Shown here: one piece after another, positions 53,962 to 62,999 of the stretch | Position numbering within the stretch: position 1 is the stretch's first letter | Layout of the letters: each line of letters opens with the position of its first letter | Assembly: GCA_036346375.1 (NCBI GenBank) | Contig: CM070512.1 | Location: 44,190,466-44,254,465 of the forward strand | Reading direction: 5' to 3' | DNA length: 64,000 nucleotides | Source of the DNA: Guadua angustifolia | Taxonomy: Eukaryota; Streptophyta; Magnoliopsida; Poales; Poaceae | The notes under the pieces: generated by a model | The model's database searches: none | Told to the model about the DNA's origin: nothing | The model's input: only the letters and a program-made list of their open reading frames with translations | Position numbers and translations under genes: made by a program

Positions 53962-54680
53962 CTAGGACAATAAGCGCGGCGCACGCCGTGCGCGTGAACG
54001 GAAAACAAATCTGTGTTTTTTTGGGAGGAAAAACGGACCACGAATTTTTTTTTTGGAAAAATGAGGAAAAAAGAACAACGAAAACATTTTTTTCCGAAAA
54101 ACCAGAGAAAGGACTAAGCGCGGCGCACGCCGCGCGCGTGAACGAAAAACAAATTTGAGTTTTCTTCGGAGGAAAAACGGATCACGAAAACAAATTTTGC
54201 CACGCGCGTGAACGGGAAACAAATGTGTGTTTTTTTCGGAGAAAAAACGGACCACGGATTTTTTTTCGGAAAAACGAGGAAAAACGGACCACGAAAACAT
54301 TTTTTTCCGGGGAAAACGAGGAAAAACGGAGCACGAAAACATTTTTCCCGGGGAAAACGGAGAAAGGACTCAGACGAAGAGCGGGGACCTATTTGTTATA
54401 TTTTTGGACCCGACCGCTATCCCGAAAAATTAGAAAAGGGCTCGCTCGCGATTCGCATTTAACGGGCGCATATTTTCACAAAGTAACAAACCAGGGACCC
54501 AAACGCAATCCGAGAAAATTTTTCTTCACCTCACAAAAAAATCACAAAGGACCATTTTGTAAATTCGCAAGGACTTATACGTAATTCGAAGAAACAGACG
54601 GACTTTTTCGCAAAATTGCTGGCTTGACACGTGGGCACCCGCTCCTTCCAGGAAACTTGCGAACTTTAATTAGGGGATGA
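53962..54680 (-). mobile_element. Complete small non-autonomous Helitron (719 bp)
   Basis: On its own strand it starts TCATCCCCTAATTAAAG and ends GCGCTTATTGTCCTAG, inserted exactly between A (53961) and T (54681). A 6-bp stem hairpin (GCGCAC-GCC-GTGCGC, 53979-53993) lies 17 bases from the CTAG end. The intact site is seen in the first copy as GCTA|TTTCCCTC (45322/45323), so no target bases were duplicated. These are the exact hallmarks of a Helitron. It has no gene. Its left part holds three copies of its own 3' segment (GCGTGAACG, AACAAAT, GGAAAAACGG). Confidence 0.92.
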
Positions 54681-55040
54681 TTTCCCTCTTCCCTAACCCC
54701 TTTGAGGTAATCAAGCAGATGGTTCAGAATAGTGATAGCAATGGAGCCAGTGGAAGTGGAAATCAACTCAGTGAAAACTTTAAGGTTGGATCAGTTCTTC
54801 AACCGTCAACACCAATGGATATGCAGAGTTTCAAAGATTTTTTGACCGCTCAGACTCAGTTGATGCAAGCAATGACGAAACAAATGCAGAATATAACCAA
54901 TCAAGCTAACGTCAGCAAAGTGTCTCGAATGGTTATCAATGATCCCTGTGCTGAGTCAAGGTTATCAAAATTCATAAGGACTCGTCCGCCAACGTTTTCA
55001 GGAAATATTTCACCTTCAGAAGCAAAAGATTGGCTCAAGA
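54681..55040 (+). pseudogene. Truncated gag of the partial second unit
   Basis: It reads LFPNPFEVIKQMVQNSDSNG, FIRTRPPTFSGNISPSEAKD and WLKI, nearly identical to the first gag. It then fuses to foreign sequence after WLKI. Only about 120 residues remain. Confidence 0.85.
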
Positions 55041-55318
55041 TTGGTGCCAGCTATTCTGGTGTTCAGCGATTCCTTCATCGACACGGGTAACAACAACGCC
55101 ATCGTCACGCTCGCCAAGGCCGACTTCAGCCGCATGACAAGGACCTCAACGGCAAAGATCCGGCGCAAAGCGCGCGGGCGGAGGTCGCGGTGCAAAGCTA
55201 TTCGTGTTCGGCGACTCCTTCGTCGACACGGGTAACAACAACGCCATCGTCAAGAAGAACACCAACGTCCGCACCGGATCTACATTCTCGTTAAGCCAGT
55301 TGGACCACGTCTTAAATT
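55041..55318 (+). pseudogene. Two tandem GDSL esterase/lipase N-terminal fragments
   Basis: The first, at 55041-55140, reads VPAILVFSDSFIDTGNNNAI and VTLAKADFSRMT. The second, at 55192-55318, reads KLFVFGDSFVDTGNNNAIVK. Both are block I of plant GDSL lipases, where the nucleophile Ser sits in FGDS. The first copy has FSDS, so Gly is lost. Nothing of blocks II to V follows. The two copies are not identical, so they may be two related genes or a diverged duplication. They begin exactly where the chromovirus gag breaks off. Confidence 0.75.
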
Positions 55319-55398
55319 AGGCCTCCTGCAAAAATCCATGAAAAGAAAGAAAAGGGTGCACATTTCAGCATACAATTGCAATGGAAGATGTGGTAATG

Positions 55399-55620
55399 TC
55401 AATACAAAGAGCAGATGTAGGTGTTGAAGATGAGGTAGTCGACATCCCTCCAGTACTTTGCGTGGCCCTCGATCCTCTCGGGGCAGATGATTCGGTGCTC
55501 GGCGTCAGGAACTTGGGGCTTGAAGAAGGATGCTTGTGGCGGCAGCGCAAGGCGCCATCGCCGCAAAGATCGGCGGACGGCATGGCGCGGAAGCTCACCA
55601 CTGACCATGGCCGATGTAAT
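55399..55620 (-). pseudogene. TBL-type (trichome birefringence-like) O-acetyltransferase fragment
   Basis: The minus strand reads AEHRIICPERIEGHAKYWRD and VDYLIFNTYI. Plant TBL/PC-esterase proteins read R...RI..HA..W...DYL.FNTY.WW at this place. The family acetylates xylan and other wall polymers in the Golgi. The typical WWM after NTYI is lost. About 35 residues are recognisable; upstream frames are broken. Confidence 0.65.
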
Positions 55621-55671
55621 CTCCGAAATTTTCTTTTATTGTTTGACCTTTATGTTTCGTTACCATTTTTT

Positions 55672-55699
55672 TCGTAGCAACGCATGGGCATTAAACAAG
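55672..55699 (+). mobile_element. Helitron 3' end-like terminus (plus orientation)
   Basis: TCGTAGCAACGCATGGGC followed by ATTAAACAAG and T resembles the grass end GTTGCAACGCACGGGCAC...CTAG|T, with CTAG changed to CAAG. It may mark the right border of a Helitron that carries the GDSL and TBL fragments. Confidence 0.4.
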
Positions 55700-56421
55700 T
55701 TACTTCTAATTAGGAGTTAGTAGCGGTCGTCCGTTCTCCTCCAGAGTATCTAATCCATTGGATCTGACATTAACGGCTGAGATGGAAAGAGATTTAACCC
55801 GATAGTTCTGCGCCTTGCTCGACGCGTGCACCTCCCCTAACTCCCTCACTCGATGCATGCGGCCACACGAATATTCCGGCTCTCATCTCCTCCACCATAT
55901 ACGTGGCTAATCTCCCACCACAAGCCGACGAGCCATCACAGTCACAACCACCTCGTCTACAACATCGTCGCCGATGATGTCGAGATTTCTCCCTCTCAGA
56001 TGGGGCGATTCGGTCGGATTTCGTGGTTCCGCACATGTAGGCGTAGCTACTGATGGCCGCACCCGCGTAGAAGGTGGTGATGGAGCGGCACCAGCCAATC
56101 GACAAGCAGTTGTGGCTCCTCGCCCTTGTTAGGGTTCCCTTCCTTCCCCCTCTACAGTTCCCAGATCTGTCCACCACCTGATTATGAAAAGAAGGTGATA
56201 CATATCGTAAAACGTTATATCAAACACGATATTTTTGGTAATTCCTAGATTTGTTTTTGTGATTGAATAGTGGCATAGGCCTGACAAGGGCTATCATAAA
56301 GCGTAGTCGGGCATGGTGATGGAGTCAAGAAAGTGTGTAGACCAAGTACAGTGGAGAAGACACGATGTGGGACGGGCAGAGTTCAGCTGGTTACTTTGAC
56401 TGGGTCGATGGCGTGTTGTAA
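55700..56421. other. Intergenic, no recognisable gene
   Basis: Mixed composition. No frame here shows a known motif. It separates the fragment cluster from the right CACTA element. Confidence 0.35.
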
Positions 56422-56590
56422 CACTACTACAGAACTGGGCATCACAACCGGCCTATTAGAAGCGATTTGGTGCGAACCCGTTGTGATGTTTGCACCAGAA
56501 GCGGTTCGTAGGCAACGGTCCGGAGAGGGCTTCCAGAAGCGGTTTGAGACACAAACCACTTCTGGAAGCCCTCCCGCGCAGCGCATTTAA
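56422..56590. repeat. Left TIR and subterminal motifs
   Basis: After the TIR come AGAAGCGATTTGG, CAGAAGCGGTTCG and a hairpin CCAGAAGCGGTTTG...CAAACCACTTCTGG at 56532-56568. Confidence 0.7.
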
Positions 56591-57248
56591 ACCCTTCTTC
56601 CTCCATAAGCCAGTAGAGGTACGATCGAACAGAGAAGGGCTGGCCCAGCGCTGTTCTTGGGGAGGTGCTGTCCAAATTTTTAATTGGGGGTAATTAGCTC
56701 CAAATTAAGTGTTTCAAGGTTAGTAACATCATGTGAACATCCTTCTCACCTAGATATTGCTATTTTTTCAATGGATGTGGAGAAATCTTGAACTTTTTAA
56801 GCAAGATCACCATGATCAAAAATTTGTTTCTATGCTTTGTTTTTGTTGTTGTATGAAGATGTAGGGTGCATGGAGATCTAGTTCAAAATATGACATTACA
56901 AGGTAAAGGTGATTGGAAGCATTAGATCTAGGTGGTTGTTAGCTTTAGAATCTTAAATATTACAATAAGTTGGGGGAGATCTAGGTACAATATTGCAAGG
57001 AAGTAATTATTGGTGTATGAAATAAAATAGAAAAACATGAAGAAGGATAAAAAATAATTACAAAGTTAGGAAGGGATACAAAATAATTAGAAAGGTAGGT
57101 CTTTAATTGGATGACGGTGTAGGTGGAGCTTTTTTTGTTGGGTTTAAGTGGCTGTGAGCTTTAGATTTTTAAATGTAACTATAAGTTAGGTTATAATTTT
57201 TGTAACGAAATTTGTTATAATTTTTAATGAAATTATAACTTGGTGTAG
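56591..57248. other. 5' leader region of the CACTA element
   Basis: AT-rich leader or intron before TNP2. No gene is seen. Confidence 0.35.
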
Positions 57249-60200
57249 ATGAATCGGCAATGGATGTACAATGCGGACCGTCGCTCAAGAGAGTTCATTG
57301 ATGGCGTGCAGGCTTTTCTCGATGCGGCCGTTGCATTCTTGCCTCCAGGCAGCTTCATATGTTTTCCGTGTGTAGATTGCTAGAACGAGAAGGAGCACTC
57401 CCAGCGATGGCAAGTTATGAACCACTTGATCATGAGAGGTTTCATGCCAAACTATACCTATTGGACCAACCATGGTGAAATTGAGGCGATTAGCCAGGAA
57501 GACGATGAAGAAGGCGAGGAAGAGGAAGATGGATTCAACAGTATCCCGGACGGCACGCAATACTGTTCCGTGGAAGAAACACTTGGTGACTTTGGTGTTG
57601 ATGATCTAGACCAGATGTTGCGTGACGGAGAGGGAGACTACATAGATGAAAGACAGTTCGAGAAGTTCCAGCGCATGTTAGAGGACCACAGAACTCCTTT
57701 GTACCCAAAGCGTAGGCGTGGCCACAAAAGTTGCGTACCACACTAGAAATCATGCAATGGAAGGCTACAAATGGTGTGTCGATAAGGGATTCGATGAGTT
57801 GTTATCACTCGTAAAGAAGTTGCTTCCGAAGATAACACTCGCTGCGAATCTACATATGAAGCCAAGCAAGTCGTCGTCCTTTGGGATTGAAGTACGTAAG
57901 ATACACGCATGTCCTAATGATTGTATCCTGATCGTAATGAGTATGCCGATTTGGATGTTTGTCGGTGTGTAAAGAATCACGGTATAAGGTGAAGCGTGAC
58001 GATCTAGGTGAAATAGATGGGGAGCGTAAGAAGAAGAGACCTCCAGCTAAAGTGTTGTGGTATTTCCCTGTGATCCCCCGATTGAAATGTATGTTCACTA
58101 ACAAAGCGCATGCCCAGATGATGCGTTGGCACAAAGAAGAGCGTAAGGACGACGGGATGCTTAGACACCCTACAGATGGCTCACAGTGGAGGAAAGTCGA
58201 CCGGACGTACTCGGACTTCACAGATGAGGTGAGAAACATAAGGTTTGGGTTGAGTACCGATGGGATGAATCCTTTCGGAGAATTGAGCAGCAGCTATAGC
58301 ACCTGGCCTGTTACACTATGTATCTATAACATTCCTCCATGGCTGTGCATGAAGCGAAAGTACATCATGATGCCGTTGTTGATCCAAGGCCCCAAGCAAC
58401 CTGGAAATGACATTGATGTTCACCGAAACCATTGGTTGAAGATCTTGTGACGCTAGGGACGATGGTGCAAGGGTATGGGATGAGTACAAAGGGAGTATTT
58501 CACCCACGTGCATTGTTATTTGTAACAATCAACGATCGCTCGCTCTTGGTAACTCGTCCGCCTAACTATCAAAGGATATAGAGCTCGATCCAAGGCTTAG
58601 ATGAAACGGACGGCATGTACTTGAAAAACTCTCGGAAGGTTGTGTACATGGGTCACCGTGAGGTTTCTTCTTATGAGTCACCCGCTATAAAGAAAGGTAG
58701 GAAATTTAACGGCAACTGACCTTCGTGCAAGGCCTCAAAGATCGTAGTGGGCCACGGTGTTTGCTATGGTAAAGGATTTGAAAGTAGTATTTGGAAAGGG
58801 TCCCGAAGCAAACATGTAGTAATGAGGATGGTTAGGCACCCATGTGGAAGAAGAAGTCAATATTTTGGGACTTGCCTTATTGGGAAGTCATGGAGGTTCG
58901 TCACTCACTTGACTTCATGCACATCACGAAGAATGTCTGTTTGAACTTGCTAGGCTACATAGATATGTACAGAAAATCGAAAGATCACTGCAAGCTCGGA
59001 AAGACCTTAAACTCTTGGAACTGAGGAACGACCTACATCCCGAAAAAAGAGGGAAAGGACAACATTACCTACATCCTGCAAGCTACACTCTAAGCAAAGA
59101 AGAGAAAAAAGCATGATAGAATTCCTGAATAGTGTGAAGGTCCCTTCCGGATACTCCTCGAATGTAAAGAAACTCATAAACACGAAAGAGAATAAAATCG
59201 CATACATGAAATCCCATGACTGTTTTGTGTTAATGACACAGCTTGTTCCTAGTGGTCGTGGAGAGGCATCCGCCCGAGTGGGTATGGGGACAATCACAAA
59301 GTCGTGTTCTTTTTTCAACGCGGTTTCACGAAGGTCATCGAACCGGATAAACTAAGTAAGCCGCAGGATGACGTGGTACAAAGTGTGGTTAGTCTTGAGA
59401 TGGTCTTTCCTCCCGCATTCTTTGATATTATGGTTCATCTCACTGCTCACCTTGTCAAAGAGATAGGTATTCTCGGACCAGTATCTACACAACATGTTCC
59501 TTTCGAGAGGTACATGAGTGTGCTAAAGAAGTATGTCCGTAACCGTTCTCGTCCGAAAGGATGCATTGCTGAGGGTTATGGGACAGAGGAGGTGATTGAG
59601 TTTTGTGTGGATTACATTAATGATCTAAACCCGATCGACGTCCCTATATCACACCATGAGGGGAGGCTACGGGGAAAAGGGACACTAGGAAGGAAAGCAA
59701 TTGCATGCAATGATCTTCTTACATTTAAGCAAGCACATTTCACGATTTTGAAACAATCAACTATAGTGGCCCCGTATGTCCTTGAACACAAGAGTATTCT
59801 ACGCCGCGATTTCCTGGGAGGTCTCGAGGATTGATAACATGAAGCACATGGATTCTTTTCGCACTTGGTTACAAAAGTACATCCTTTTGAAAGGGTCGAC
59901 AATGAATAGTTGCAACGCTTGGCTTGGGACCATCTAGTGAAATCGTGACATTCAAGGGTACGAGATAAATGGTTACACATTCTACACCGATCCCGTGATA
60001 ACAAGAGCACCAACCGTAATAGAGGTGTCCGTGATAGACGCCAAGACAACAAAGGCAAGGTGGATACATATTATGGTTTCATAGAAGAGATATGGGAGCT
60101 TGACTATGGACCTTTGAAGGTCCCTCTATTTAAGTGCCAATGGGTCAAACTGACTTCAAGTGGCGTGAAGGTCGACAAATACGGTATGACAATCGTGGAC

Positions 60201-60542
60201 CTCACGCAAGTCGGCTATAGGCGCGAACTGTTCGTCCTCGCGAACGATGTGAGACAGGTCTTGTACGTAATGGACATGTCAAGCAAACCTAAGAAGCAGA
60301 AGGACAAGCAGAAAGATTGTAGTACTAAGCCAAAGCGACACGTGGTTCTCCAAGGCAAATGAAGGATTGTTGGAGTTGAGGACATCACAGATGAGGAAGA
60401 GTATAGTCAGTTCGACGAGATCCCTCCTTTCGCTGTGGATATCGACATAAGCCTCCTCAGTGACACAGACGTGGATACTCCTTTCATACGTCGCGATCAT
60501 AATGAAGGAACACTTGTAAAGACAAATCATGTTACTACTTAA
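57249..60542 (+). pseudogene. TNP2-type CACTA transposase
   Basis: The start MNRQWMYNADRRSREFIDGV with FICFPCVDC is the Transpos_assoc domain (PF13963), interrupted by a TAG in place of Lys after CVDC. An acidic linker (EDDEEGEEEEDGFN) follows. From 57780 the TNP2 domain (PF02992) is readable in changing frames: KKRPPAKVLWYFPVIPRLKC, GLSTDGMNPFGE, WPVTLCIYNIPPWLCMKRKY, IMMPLLIQGPKQPGNDIDV. DUF4218 (PF13960) is at 59390-59700 (LVKEIGILGPVSTQHVPFER, YMSVLKKYVRNRSRPKG). DUF4216 (PF13952) is at 60060-60290 (FKCQWVKLTSSGVKVDKYGM). The tail EEEYSQFDEIPPFAVDID ends at 60542. The enzyme would bind the element's ends and cut. Stops and frameshifts make it inactive. Confidence 0.85.
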
Positions 60543-60594
60543 GATGTACCACTACTGTATGAACTATGTATATGTAAAGTGCCAAAATTCGGGA

Positions 60595-60920
60595 ATGAAA
60601 CTAAAGTGCTAAAAGTTTTTTTAAAAATTGTGAAATGAAACTGAAGTGCTAAAAGCTTTTTTAAAAATTATGGAATGAAACTAAAGTGCTAAAAGCATTT
60701 TTTTAAAAATTCTGAAATGAAACTGAAGTGCTAAAAGCTTTTTTAAAAATTATGGAATGAAACTAAAGTGCTAAAAGCATTTTTTAAAAATTATGGAATG
60801 AAACTAAAGTGCTAAAAGCATTTTTTTTAAAATTCTGAAATGAAACTGAAGTGCTAAAAGCTTTTTTAAAAATTATGGAATGAAACTAAAGTTCTAAAAG
60901 CTTTTTTAAAAATTTTGACA
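60595..60920. repeat. Eight tandem copies of a ~41-bp unit
   Basis: The unit is GAAACTAAAGTGCTAAAAG then CTTTTTTAAAAATTATGGAAT. Two types differ at ACTAAAG/ACTGAAG and ATGGAAT/CTGAAAT. Starts are near 60597, 60637, 60676, 60719, 60758, 60799, 60842 and 60882. The order A-B-A-B-A-A-B-A suggests that a two-unit block was duplicated. Confidence 0.85.
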
Positions 60921-60933
60921 TTAATTTTTCAAG

Positions 60934-61362
60934 CGGTTGGTACTAACAACCGCTTGTATAGTTAATTTTACAAGCGTTGATAATACCAACCGCTTGTAGA
61001 AAGTCAGACAAGAAAAAAGAATGGCAAGGGGGTGCGAGCAGGGTTCGAACCGGGGTGGACGAGTCCGCACACTCAAACGCCACGCGCTAGCCAGGGGGGA
61101 GGAAGAGATCTTGTCAAACAACATGGGCACCATATTGTTTTGAATATTACCCGGTCAGCACTTCTACAAGCGGTTGGTATTAATAGCCGCTTGTAGCTTG
61201 CACTCTACAAGCGATTGATAATATGAACCGCTTGTAATCTGAGATCCACAAGCGGTTAGTAATATGAACCGCTTGTAGAAGTCCTCCCTCTACAAGCGGT
61301 TGGTTCTAAAAACCGCTTGTAGAGATCTTTTACAAGCGGTTGATAATACGAACCGCTTGTAG
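60934..61362. repeat. Cluster of seven small hairpin repeats
   Basis: Each is about 30 bp of the form ACAAGCGGTTGG, ~8 bases, AACCGCTTGTAG, thus an inverted repeat. Positions are near 60934, 60973, 61167, 61207, 61248, 61292 and 61330. They share the AAGCGGTT core with the left subterminal region and look like CACTA subterminal sites, yet they lie between the two genes. Confidence 0.8.
61030..61115 (-). other. tRNA-like / pol III promoter-like segment
   Basis: The minus strand reads TGGCTAGCGCGTGGCG and, 25 bases on, CCCGGTTCGAACCCTGC. These resemble the A box and B box (GGTTCGAANCC) of tRNA genes. The cloverleaf cannot be completed, so this is not called a tRNA. Confidence 0.35.
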
Positions 61363-62027
61363 AAGTGCTCTCTCAGATAAAGTTTACACGCCCTTTTCTC
61401 ACACCCCAAATTTTCTAAGTCCCTCGCCGAGACCCAGCGCGCTGCTTCTCGTGTTCTCCGATCGCCGCCGCTGCCGCCTGCCGAGACCCGCCGCCGTCCT
61501 CGCCGACGCTGCCGCCTCCTCCGCCACACAACCATCTGGCGCCACTCCACCCCAAGCGCCACTCCACCTCAAGACTGGTGCCTCTCGCCGCCGCCACTCC
61601 ACCCGCCGCGCCTCCTCCGCCAATTGCCGACACCTCCTGCGCCACCAAGCCGCCACACCGCCATTCCACCCGGAGGACCGAGGTACAATTGCAGCACGCT
61701 GGTGGTTAACTTGACTTTGGTAAGTAAAGTGATATATCCTAGTCAAATGCAATTAAGAACTTGCCTTAGGGATTCCAAAGAAGACAAAGTGTCAAATATT
61801 TTCGCATAAAGAATTGGAGATCATAAAGATGAAAGAACACCTTTTTTGTCTCTGATAGATGTATAGAAGTATTGTTTGATAATGGTTAGAGAATTGTTTT
61901 TGCCTGGGTATTATCAAGAACAAGGGATATGCATAGATTGGTGGATCCATCATTCTATCCGAATCTTTCTTTCGTAAGCGACAATGTCTGATTCCTTTTT
62001 TGTGACATTTTTTCGGAATTAGGATAG

Positions 62028-62729
62028 ATGGCGCAACCAGGACGTGGTGACCCTACTTTTGACGAGGGAGAATAGTTCTTGCTGGACTCCATCACGCTGG
62101 GTAGCATCAAAGGTGATGCTAACGCTGTTGCCGCTGAGGCTAACGTTGGTTCCGGTGAGGCCGTTGAGGCCGCAGCCGATGAAGCCATTGACGCTGGAGC
62201 CGCTGAGTCTGGTAACACTGGTTCCGGCCTGGATGAGGTATAGCCAGAAGATTATAATCCCCGTGGACATGTTAATTAATCGCAATTCATTAATATAATA
62301 CACTCTGACACGTTTATACGTATGTTTGTGTATTTCAAGCCCCGTACATCGAGCAACCAATCCAAGCATCGGGGACCTAACAAGAAGCCATCCACAAAGT
62401 ACGTATTTACCGACGTTAACAACGAAGGGATGCCGGTTGCCCCTCTTTCAGCAGTTGGGCCGTACAACAATGCTTGTCGTTACCACATGAGGGATCACAT
62501 CCCAATTAGCATCAAAAAATGGGCCGAAGTTTCTCAAGCTACCAAGGACCTGCTCTGGCAAGATATTAAGGAAAATTTCACATTTCCTCAAGGGTTCAAA
62601 GACAAGGCCAAGAAATTCACTTTGAAGAAGATGGCAACAATGTTTCAGGCGTGGAAGACGTCTCTCAGCCGCAAGTATGCACAGAAGGGAGAAAGACCCG
62701 ATGAAACGACCCCCGTTTTCGCATTCTAG
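62028..62729 (+). pseudogene. Second CACTA gene, Transposase_24-like (PF03004)
   Basis: Two exons fit: 62028-62237 (MAQPGRGDPTFDEGE, a TAG, then FLLDSITLGSIKGDANAVAA and Ala/Glu-rich text) and 62340-62729. The intron starts GTATAG, ends TTTCAAG, and joins in phase 0. Exon 2 reads HRGPNKKPSTKYVFTDVNNE, RYHMRDHIPISIKKWAEVSQ, LLWQDIKENFTFPQGFKDKA and FTLKKMATMFQAWKTSLSRK, matching the RGP.K...W..I...F..P pattern of the Ptta/En/Spm second protein, thought to bind transposon ends. GC-rich sequence at 61430-61690 may be its first untranslated exon. One stop in exon 1 is the only defect seen. Confidence 0.7.
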
Positions 62730-62990
62730 GCGAAGAATGCCAAAACGAAAATCTAATGTGCTTTCCGTACTAGTCCATGGATCAGTAGCTAGTACGCACA
62801 TTTACAACAATTGGAATCACAACCATACAACATTTTATTAATGCGAAAGCTATTATTATTACAATAGATATTTACAACTCAGAGTATTTAACATAGTACA
62901 GAAGAAACAAAATCTTGTAATGTACCCATCCAACCCTCAGGCAACTGACAAGGTACAAATCCCCAGATAGAACACAATCATAAAGTTCCC
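62730..62990. other. Spacer between CACTA gene 2 and LTR-like sequence
   Basis: AT-rich. No gene is seen. The CACTA right end should lie here or beyond the window but was not found. Confidence 0.3.
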
Positions 62991-62999
62991 GCAACATGC

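Larger units (their letters stand above)
53343..55040 (+). mobile_element. Partial second internal region of the chromovirus-like element
   Basis: It repeats 44703-45680 closely: primer site, leader frame (53616-53732) and gag start. It is interrupted by a Helitron at 53962-54680. It stops abruptly after GATTGGCTCAAGATT at about 55040, where the first copy continues ATTGAAAGG. The third LTR is missing. Confidence 0.88.
56422..62729 (+). mobile_element. CACTA (En/Spm) transposon with TNP2 and second gene; right end not found
   Basis: It starts CACTACTACAGAACTGGGC, a typical CACTA TIR, with subterminal AAGCGGTT motifs. It contains a TNP2 transposase pseudogene (57249-60542) and a spliced second gene (62028-62729), both on the plus strand. 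The matching right TIR (TTCTGTAGTAGTG) is not in the window, so the element continues, was truncated, or is composite. The hairpin cluster at 60934-61362 inside it is unusual. Confidence 0.75.

Noticed and set aside
55041..55041. Helitron 5' end at the gag breakpoint
   Set aside because: The border reads AAGAT|TGGTGCC and does not begin with TC after A, so the hallmark is missing.
56591..57248. Host gene between CACTA left end and TNP2
   Set aside because: No coding motif, AT-rich, and the position fits the transposon leader.
61030..61115. Functional tRNA gene
   Set aside because: No acceptor stem or anticodon arm can be folded around the B box.
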